Of a stretch of DNA of 64,000 nt, positions 58,408 through 64,000 are shown piece by piece. The position numbers and the translations under genes were made by a program. The stretch's first letter is position 1; every line of letters starts with the position of its first letter. The DNA comes from Pseudomonas fluorescens (lineage in GTDB: Bacteria; Pseudomonadota; Gammaproteobacteria; Pseudomonadales; Pseudomonadaceae): positions 5,330,501 to 5,394,500 of the forward strand of contig NZ_CP012830.1 of NCBI RefSeq assembly GCF_001307155.1, given 5' to 3'. A model generated the notes under the pieces. It worked only from the letters and a program-made list of their open reading frames with translations. It was not told where the DNA came from and ran no database searches.

Positions 58408-59252
58408 TGCTTTTTTCCTTCTTCAAGATTGCTCAGTGCCAGATCCCATTCGTGCTCTTCCACGCGGATGAAGTGCGTCTTCTCCCGGGTTTCCAGGAAG
58501 GGCACACCTTTACCCATTTTGGTATCGCAGATGATGACTCGCGGTTGCGTGCCAGGATGGTTGCGTGCGGCATCGAACGCGGCGACCAGTGTTTCCAGAT
58601 CATTGCCATCGACCCGTTGGGTGAACCAGCCAAAGGCCTGCCAGCGATCGACGATCGGTTCAAAGGAGAGGATTTCACTGGAGTAGCCATCGGCTTGCTG
58701 GTTGTTGACGTCGACTATGGCGATCAGGTTGTCGAGCTTCCAATGCGAGGCCGACATCACGGCTTCCCATGTCGAGCCTTCATTCAGTTCGCCGTCCGAC
58801 AGCAGGTTGTAGACGAAGGCTGTCGAGCCTTTGCGCTTGAGGCCCAGACAGGCACCGACGGCGATACCCAGGCCCTGGCCGAGCGATCCGCCGGTGATCT
58901 CCATGCCCGGGGTGTAGGCGGCCATGCCCGACATCGGCAGGCGGCTGTCGTCTGCGCCGTAGGTTTCCAGTTCGTCCAGCGGGATGATCTCGGCTTCGAT
59001 CAGGGCCGCATACAGGGCAATGGCGTAGTGCCCGATCGACAGGTAGAAGCGATCGCGGGCTTCCCACTCCGGGTCTTCGGGCCGGTAACTCAGGGCGTGG
59101 AAGTAGGACACGGCCAGCAGGTCGGCAGCGCCGAGGGCCTGGCCAACATAGCCTTGCCCCTGAACCTGACCCATGCGCAAGGCATGGCGGCGAATGTTAT
59201 GGGTGCGTTGCGCCAGCGTCGTGGATGACGTGAATGCAGGATGAGCAGTCAT
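58404..59252 (-). CDS. Transketolase N-terminal subunit
   Basis: 282 residues from MTAHPAFTSSTTLAQRTHNI (ATG at 59252, GGAG upstream); the frame to 59534 is shadow sequence. The thiamine diphosphate motif reads SDGELNEGSTWEAVMSAS and ends in VDVNNQQADG, with the histidine region YLSIGHYAIALYA. It pairs with the downstream subunit. The upstream gene on the same strand is an MFS transporter 17 bases away, so they form one operon. Confidence 0.9.
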   Translation of the reverse strand: MTAHPAFTSSTTLAQRTHNIRRHALRMGQVQGQGYVGQALGAADLLAVSYFHALSYRPEDPEWEARDRFYLSIGHYAIALYAALIEAEIIPLDELETYGADDSRLPMSGMAAYTPGMEITGGSLGQGLGIAVGACLGLKRKGSTAFVYNLLSDGELNEGSTWEAVMSASHWKLDNLIAIVDVNNQQADGYSSEILSFEPIVDRWQAFGWFTQRVDGNDLETLVAAFDAARNHPGTQPRVIICDTKMGKGVPFLETREKTHFIRVEEHEWDLALSNLEEGKKQ

Positions 59253-59269
59253 GGTGAAACTCCAATGAA

Positions 59270-60568
59270 TCAACGATTGACCGAGGCGGCGGGGATGCGC
59301 AGCACCAACGTCGCGCCGAACAGCAGTACGCCGGTGATCAGGTACATGCCGATGGCGCTGGAGCCGGTCTGAGTGGTGACCCAGCCGATCAGATAGGGCG
59401 AGCAGAAGCCGGCGAGGTTGGCGAAGCTGTTGACCGCGGCGATGCCTGCGGCGGCGGACACACCACCGAGCAGCGTGGTGGGCAGCATCCAGAACATCGA
59501 CGTCGCGGACAGGATTCCGGAAGCGGCCAGGCACAGACTGAGAATCGAGAGCAGTACATTTCCACCCATCAGTGCGGCCAGGCTCAACCCGATGGCACCG
59601 GCGATCATCGGTACGATGAGGTGCCAGCGACGTTCACGATGTTTGTCACCACTGCGCCCGGCATACAGCATGGCCGCAATTGCGCAGAGGTAGGGCAGGC
59701 TGCTCAGAAAGCCGATGTGCAATGGATTGGAAACCCCCGCATTACGCACCAGGGTCGGCAGCCAGAAGGTGATGGCGTACTGGCCCATGACCACGCAGAA
59801 GTAAATCCCGGCCAGCAACCACAGGCGACGGTCGCGGATGAACTCACCCACCGAGGCATGGGTGACTTTCTGCTGGTCGTCCTCGGCCAGTTCGCGGCTG
59901 ATCAGTGCTTTCTCGTCATCATCCAGCCAGCTGGCCTGATGCACGCCGTCCTTGAGGTAGCTCAGTACCAGCAGGCCAATAAGGACGGTCGGCACGGCTT
60001 CCAGGACAAACATCCACTGCCAGCCGGCCCAGCCATGCATCCCGGCGAAGTGGTTCATGATCCAGCCTGAGAGCGGGCCACCGACCATCCCTGACAGCGG
60101 AATGGCGATAAACCACAGCACGGTCATGCGCGCACGTCGGTAGGAGGGAAACCAGTAGGTCAGATAGAGCAACAAGCCCGGCGCCAGGCCGGCTTCGGCG
60201 ATGCCCAGCAGGAAGCGCAGGGCATAGAATTGCCAGGCGGTTTCAACGAAGGCGAACAACGCAGAAACGATGCCCCAGGTGATCATGATGCGCGCGATCC
60301 AGACCCGCGCACCGACCTTGTGCAGGATGATGTTGCTGGGGACTTCGCAGAGGAAGTAGCCAATGAAGAACATGCCCGCACCCAGTCCGTAGACCGTTTC
60401 GCTGAGCGCCAGATCGTTCATCATTTGCAGTTTGGCAAAGCCGACGTTGACGCGATCGAGGTAGGCGCATAGGTAGCACAGCATCAGAAAAGGCATCAGG
60501 CGCCATGCGGTTTTCCGGTAGGCGTTAGAGCGCACGGTCGAAACCGCTTCGAGCGACAGGGTTGTCAT
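59270..60568 (-). CDS. MFS transporter, anion:cation symporter family
   Basis: 432 residues from MTTLSLEAVSTVRSNAYRKT (ATG at 60568). Twelve membrane segments; MLCYLCAYLDRVNVGFAKLQ is the N-terminal motif of the ACS group (phthalate, hexuronate, tartrate carriers). It probably imports the sugar acid or polyol used by the split transketolase and SDR around it. The substrate is unknown. Confidence 0.9.
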   Translation of the reverse strand: MTTLSLEAVSTVRSNAYRKTAWRLMPFLMLCYLCAYLDRVNVGFAKLQMMNDLALSETVYGLGAGMFFIGYFLCEVPSNIILHKVGARVWIARIMITWGIVSALFAFVETAWQFYALRFLLGIAEAGLAPGLLLYLTYWFPSYRRARMTVLWFIAIPLSGMVGGPLSGWIMNHFAGMHGWAGWQWMFVLEAVPTVLIGLLVLSYLKDGVHQASWLDDDEKALISRELAEDDQQKVTHASVGEFIRDRRLWLLAGIYFCVVMGQYAITFWLPTLVRNAGVSNPLHIGFLSSLPYLCAIAAMLYAGRSGDKHRERRWHLIVPMIAGAIGLSLAALMGGNVLLSILSLCLAASGILSATSMFWMLPTTLLGGVSAAAGIAAVNSFANLAGFCSPYLIGWVTTQTGSSAIGMYLITGVLLFGATLVLRIPAASVNR

Positions 60569-60665
60569 GATGGTCTGATCTCTTGTTTTTATTGACCGCC
60601 AGGCCAAAGGCCCGGCTGCATCGTCGATCCAGATCCGCACGGGCCGCGAGGCCCGCCAGGTGTAA

Positions 60666-61415
60666 TCAGTGAATCAGCATGCCGCCGTTCACATCCAGCG
60701 TGATGCCAGTCAAATATGAGGAGAGATCGCTGGCCAGAAACAATGCGGCATTCGCCACATCCTGGGCTTCACCCAGACGCCCTAGTGGGATGCCATCGAT
60801 GATCGCGTGGCGGCGTTCGTCCTGCATCAGGCCACCGGTAATGTCGGTGTGAATCAGACCGGGGGCGATGGAGTTGACGCGTACCTTGTCCGGCCCCAGT
60901 TCCCGTGCCATTGCTTTCGCCAGCCCCAGCACACCTGCTTTTGCGGCACTGTAATGAGGGCCACCGAAAATGCCGCCACCACGCTGAGCCGAAACGGAAG
61001 ACATGCACACAATGCTGCCTGAAGACTGTTGACGCATGGTCGGAATCACCGCCTGCGACATCAGCAAGGTGCCGCGCAGGCTGACGTCCAGTACCTTGTC
61101 GTAATCGGAAGGGCGAATGTCCAATGTCTTGAGGGGCTGGGTAATGCCGGCATTGTTGATGAGGATGTCGATACGACCAAAGTGCTCGATGATTTTGGCT
61201 ACGGCCTGCCGAACCTGCAATTCGTCTGCGACGTTGGCCCCAATCCCCAAATGACCTTCGCCCAGGGAAGCAGCGGCATCCCGTGCGGCGGATTCATCCA
61301 GATCGAGGATCACGACACGCGCGCCTTGTTGCGCGAAGGTAGTCGCCGTTGCGCGGCCAATTCCACGTGCGGAGGCGGCACCTGTGATGATCGCGACTTT
61401 GCCTTGAAGAAGCAT
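60666..61415 (-). CDS. SDR-family oxidoreductase
   Basis: 249 residues from MLLQGKVAIITGAASARGIG (ATG at 61415). TGAASARGIGRA is the cofactor motif, VILDLDE marks NAD preference, INNAGIT, SSVSAQRGGG and the YSAAKAG active site follow. It is the first gene of the operon with the MFS transporter and transketolase and would oxidise a polyol or hydroxy-acid to a keto sugar. The LysR gene is divergent. Confidence 0.9.
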   Translation of the reverse strand: MLLQGKVAIITGAASARGIGRATATTFAQQGARVVILDLDESAARDAAASLGEGHLGIGANVADELQVRQAVAKIIEHFGRIDILINNAGITQPLKTLDIRPSDYDKVLDVSLRGTLLMSQAVIPTMRQQSSGSIVCMSSVSAQRGGGIFGGPHYSAAKAGVLGLAKAMARELGPDKVRVNSIAPGLIHTDITGGLMQDERRHAIIDGIPLGRLGEAQDVANAALFLASDLSSYLTGITLDVNGGMLIH

Positions 61416-61613
61416 GGGAGGGTACCTCTGATTGTTGTTATTGGGTCGACCCGCAATGAATCGATGGCCCAGCTTGTTCTCCAGGGTGACCTTGAGCAAT
61501 AACGCGAATTTCACTGGTTGCTGAAAAAAATTCAGCACTCGCCAACCCAGTGAGCGAATGCTTGAATAGCTGGATGCCCGGCTTATGTCACTTGCAGCGG
61601 AATAACAATAATC

Positions 61614-62528
61614 ATGCGTTCACCCGGCGATGCACCTCCGATACTGCCACCCCTGAAAGCCATTCAGGCCTTTGAACAGACGGCGCGCTTCGGCAATGTC
61701 GCTCGCGCAGCTGAATTACTCGACCTGACACCCTCGGCGGTTAGTCACCAGCTGGCCAAACTAGAGGCAATGATCGGCAGACAGCTGTTTTTCAGAACGG
61801 CCAGAGGCGTCACATTGACGCCGGTTGGTGAGCAATATCTCACCGAGGTTTCCGGCATCCTGCATAGCCTCGCCGTAGCCACAGAGCGCGCTACCAGTGA
61901 TGTCAGCCTGGATTGCCTGCGGTTGCACTCGTCGCCCAGTTTCGGTTTGCTGTGGCTAATGCCGCGCTTGGAGCAGTTTCGCCAGAGCCATCCCGATATC
62001 CAGCTCAACCTCTCGTGCTCCTATGAATCACTGCACTTCAGTCGAGACAAGATTGATGTGGATATCCGCCATGGCATGCCCAATTGGCCTAGCTATGAAG
62101 TGCGCACGATACGCAATGAAAAGATGGCGGTGATGGCTTCCCCGAAACTGTTGGCCAAGCGCCCCATCCGGGTAGTTGCGGATTTGCTGGACTGTAATCT
62201 GATTCTGTCGGAGGCCACGTTAATAAAGTGGCCGCAGTTGTTCGCACAACATGGTCTGTCGCGTCCCGAACAACCTTACACGCTAAGCTTCGACCGCTCG
62301 TATATGACGCTGGAAGCTGCCAGTCACGGCCTTGGCTTTGCGTTAGAAAGCACGCTGCTGGCCCGGGACTATCTTGCGAGAGGCGCATTGGTTGAGGTGG
62401 CGCCGGAGCTGAGCGCTTCTATCACTGCACACCATCTAGTTTTCCCTAGGGCTCATTCAAATTTCCCTCGGGTCAGGCGCTTTTTGGAGTGGATGCAGAA
62501 AGAGCTGGGGCATGACTTTGCCTATTGA
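61614..62528 (+). CDS. LysR-family regulator (GcvA-like)
   Basis: A 304-residue regulator. The N-terminal winged helix reads LKAIQAFEQTARFGNVARAA then ELLDLTPSAVSHQLAKLEAM; the C-terminal part is a type 2 periplasmic-binding-like sensor (LHSSPSFGLLWLMPRLEQF to DVDIRHGMPNWPSYEVRTI) of the GcvA subgroup. It is divergent from the SDR-MFS-transketolase operon and most likely controls it. Confidence 0.92.
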   Translation: MRSPGDAPPILPPLKAIQAFEQTARFGNVARAAELLDLTPSAVSHQLAKLEAMIGRQLFFRTARGVTLTPVGEQYLTEVSGILHSLAVATERATSDVSLDCLRLHSSPSFGLLWLMPRLEQFRQSHPDIQLNLSCSYESLHFSRDKIDVDIRHGMPNWPSYEVRTIRNEKMAVMASPKLLAKRPIRVVADLLDCNLILSEATLIKWPQLFAQHGLSRPEQPYTLSFDRSYMTLEAASHGLGFALESTLLARDYLARGALVEVAPELSASITAHHLVFPRAHSNFPRVRRFLEWMQKELGHDFAY

Positions 62529-62627
62529 TGCCTGTGCCCAACATGAAGACATGCGACAACTGGTCATATTTTGCGCTGTCACACTGCTTGACGACCATTC
62601 TTTGGGAGAAAAAACTAAAGAGAAATA

Positions 62628-62954
62628 ATGCTAAGGCCGACCATCATTCTTTCCATTCTGGAGCTCCGCCACACCATTGAATGTGGCTTCCTGCCGCTGT
62701 CTTGTAGCTGCACCGTGAACCCCGACGGATCTCTGATGATCAAGGTATTCGAGCCATCCTCTGGTCAAGTGGAATTGCTGGTCACTGGTATCTCGACGGC
62801 GAATCTCACATCGAGCCGAGCCATTGCCAATCTAATTAGCGAGCTTCGCTCAGAGATGGCCACGACGAGGGTTTCTTTTGCTCAGCAGGCTCGGAGCACA
62901 ATCAGCAAGCGCACGTTTTCAGTGACCCAAGGTCAGCAAGATCTTTCGGCGTAG
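62628..62954 (+). CDS. DUF1652 protein
   Basis: A 108-residue protein of the Pseudomonas DUF1652 family: ILELRHTIECGFLPLSCSCT and VNPDGSLMIKVFEP followed by VELLVTGISTANLTSSRAIA and NLISELRSEMA. It is widespread in Pseudomonas and has no known function. The spacing AAAGAGAAATA before ATG gives a moderate ribosome site. Its presence supports the genus assignment. Confidence 0.9.
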   Translation: MLRPTIILSILELRHTIECGFLPLSCSCTVNPDGSLMIKVFEPSSGQVELLVTGISTANLTSSRAIANLISELRSEMATTRVSFAQQARSTISKRTFSVTQGQQDLSA

Positions 62955-62963
62955 GGGGGTGAA

Positions 62964-63173
62964 TTATTCCGGTGCCATCAACACAGCGAGCGTCATGTTG
63001 ATGAACTCTTCATTGGTTCTGATCGCGTCCAGGGCACCGCGCACATTGCCTCCAACCTCACCCGATCCACGCTGCTCGACCCAGAGTGTCAGTTCCATAA
63101 TGGCAGCCTCAAGGGCTTGCTGGTTTTCGTTGATCTTGAATAGTAGGGAAGGGAGCAGGTCTGAGTTTTGCAT
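62964..63173 (-). CDS. Small conserved hypothetical protein, 69 aa
   Basis: Mostly helical protein starting MQNSDLLPSLLFKINENQQA. GGAGGAATCGCA lies upstream of the ATG, a good ribosome site. No catalytic motif or membrane segment. The plus-strand frame over the same DNA looks like its shadow. Not assigned to a family. Confidence 0.65.
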   Translation of the reverse strand: MQNSDLLPSLLFKINENQQALEAAIMELTLWVEQRGSGEVGGNVRGALDAIRTNEEFINMTLAVLMAPE

Positions 63174-63257
63174 TGCGATTCCTCCATGGAAAAAGGAAAG
63201 CGTAGCAGTAGGTGAATTTAGTAGGATCTTGTCGCTGATATTGATGGTCGCACAGAG

Positions 63258-63575
63258 TCAGAGCGCGTTCAGTAGACGCTCAAGCTGCTCACGCTCCCAA
63301 CCACTCAAAAGCTCGACATAGCGTTGCCAGTCTTCAAGAGACCCGATGCGACCGTCAGGAGACCTGCAATCCTCGCAGTAATCCAAGGTGCCGCCGTCAT
63401 TGAAAAGCGTGAGACGCCAGCCATCGATCTCAACAGTCATGAGGTCGTTGTAGAGTTCGCACAATGACTGGCTGCTGGTTCTTCTCATGATGCGTGTGCC
63501 TAGCGCGACGTCCTTCAGTACCTGGTAGACCTCGCGGGCGGTGAGAGGGGCCTTTGTGTTCAAAATTTCCCTCAT
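63258..63575 (-). CDS. Hypothetical protein, 105 aa
   Basis: Start chosen at MREILNTKAPLTAREVYQVL (63575); a longer frame reaches 63614. The LTAREVYQVLKDVALGTRIM region and GWRLTLFNDGGTLDYCEDC with DGRIGSLEDWQRYV resemble a Pseudomonas family of small proteins of unknown function. Soluble; no signal peptide. Same strand as the neighbours on both sides. Confidence 0.65.
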   Translation of the reverse strand: MREILNTKAPLTAREVYQVLKDVALGTRIMRRTSSQSLCELYNDLMTVEIDGWRLTLFNDGGTLDYCEDCRSPDGRIGSLEDWQRYVELLSGWEREQLERLLNAL

Positions 63576-63676
63576 CTTGATTACCGATACTCGTCTTGAG
63601 GTGTCCAAAATCATTAGGCCAGTTCAATGAACTTCGCCGAAGCGCACTTCAGCTCGCAAGGAGCTACGGGATGAAA

Positions 63677-64000
63677 TCACAACCCAATATCGAGTTGCAT
63701 ACGCCATTCAAGCACGTCCTCTGGCAGTACTTCCGGCGGCAAAGTTTGGACGATGCCTCGCAGCAGATGACCGGAGTGACAGTGAAGTATCGCGACTTTA
63801 CTCGGGTCATCCCCGGAAAACGCTAGCTCTGCTCCTGCCCGGCGCTGGCCCTTGCGCAGGGCTTCTAATGCCTCTTGGTCGAGCCATTCGAGGCGTAGAA
63901 ATCCATACACGTTCACCGCGCGAGTCCTTACATGACTCTTTAGCAGTTCAGCCACCAACTGCTCCAAGCCTTGCGCGCCGAGCGTGGCCACAGCCAATTG
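63677..64000 (-). CDS. Hypothetical protein, 5' end outside window
   Basis: The frame is open through the right edge, so the N-terminus is missing; a TTG at 63997 may be only an internal codon. The visible part contains GLEQLVAELLKSHVRTRAVN, GFLRLEWLDQEALEALRKGQ and ILHCHSGHLLRGIVQTLPPE. A His/Cys cluster (HCHSGH) is notable. The family was not recognised. Confidence 0.55.
   Translation of the reverse strand, partial: QLAVATLGAQGLEQLVAELLKSHVRTRAVNVYGFLRLEWLDQEALEALRKGQRRAGAELAFSGDDPSKVAILHCHSGHLLRGIVQTLPPEVLPEDVLEWRMQLDIGL

Noticed and set aside
58278..59228. A 316-residue plus-strand frame
   Set aside because: Antisense to both transketolase subunits in GC-rich DNA, where long shadow frames are common.

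Overview
The window looks like a Pseudomonas chromosome, in the fluorescens or syringae part of the genus. The signs are an MvaT-type H-NS protein, a DUF1652 protein, a rulB (umuC-type) relic, the gene styles and the right-flank genes. From the left edge to about 57.3 kb it reads as accessory DNA: visibly AT-richer stretches, decayed genes, duplicated cassettes and many single-purpose operons. From about 57.4 kb to the right edge the DNA is more GC-rich and looks like ordinary Pseudomonas chromosome. No tRNA, rRNA, CRISPR array or intact insertion sequence was seen.

Layout. (1) 1-5.0 kb, minus strand: a three-gene operon matching the Shango anti-phage system (TerB-domain membrane protein, DUF2791-like ATPase, DEAD/DEAH helicase), with the helicase cut by the window edge. 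(2) 5-9.3 kb: small hypotheticals, then a TSUP exporter, a DRE-TIM metallolyase and an enolase-superfamily enzyme of unknown joint role. (3) 9.7-11.1 kb: a broken rulB joined to a broken PIN-domain gene, followed by an MvaT paralogue; this is probably an old island insertion scar. (4) 11.2-16.2 kb: ACT protein, EamA exporter, AraC and GntR regulators, a PEBP protein and a FAH-family hydrolase. (5) 16.2-21.2 kb: a sulfide/persulfide oxidation operon (TSUP permease, phosphatase-like/SQR fusion, persulfide dioxygenase). It is divergent from a FisR-type sigma-54 activator, with a visible sigma-54-like promoter and an upstream TGGCAG repeat array. (6) 21.3-26.3 kb: a PLP C-S lyase, an amino-acid permease, a TetR regulator and a secreted protein made of 13-residue repeats. 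(7) 26.5-35.4 kb: two convergent operons, osmC-sdr-tetR-dsbA-trx and ahpD-oye-4OT-kefF-kefC, plus acpH. This gene set is the known Pseudomonas allicin (garlic thiosulfinate) tolerance cassette. (8) 35.4-44.1 kb: Lrp regulator, amino-acid ABC importer, two flavoenzymes, RidA and a Cds1-like cysteine desulfhydrase. (9) 44.1-51.2 kb: EthD, TauD-type dioxygenase, desaturase-like flavoprotein, AraC regulator, two CMD proteins and an aldehyde dehydrogenase. (10) 51.5-57.1 kb: glutathione reductase, an orphan response regulator, a hydrolase, a citrate-type transporter, and a decayed second copy of the cassette (dsbA and oye fragments, intact ahpD). (11) 57.4-64 kb: split transketolase, MFS transporter, SDR, LysR and Pseudomonas hypotheticals.

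The genes fit together as an organosulfur island. One operator-promoter design recurs seven times: a -35 box close to TTGCAT, a spacer of exactly 17 bases ending in an inverted repeat CTACCA-N6-TGGTAG, and a -10 box beginning TAG. It precedes osmC, both ahpD copies, gor, acpH, the amino-acid permease and the EamA exporter. A TetR-type repressor, encoded by one or both of two paralogous tetR genes here, could therefore coordinate thiol repair, electrophile reduction, potassium efflux, glutathione recycling, amino-acid uptake and export. The persulfide operon and the possible cysteine-sulfoxide catabolic operon would handle the sulfur released. The regulon and pathway joins are inference; the gene identities and operator sequences are read directly.
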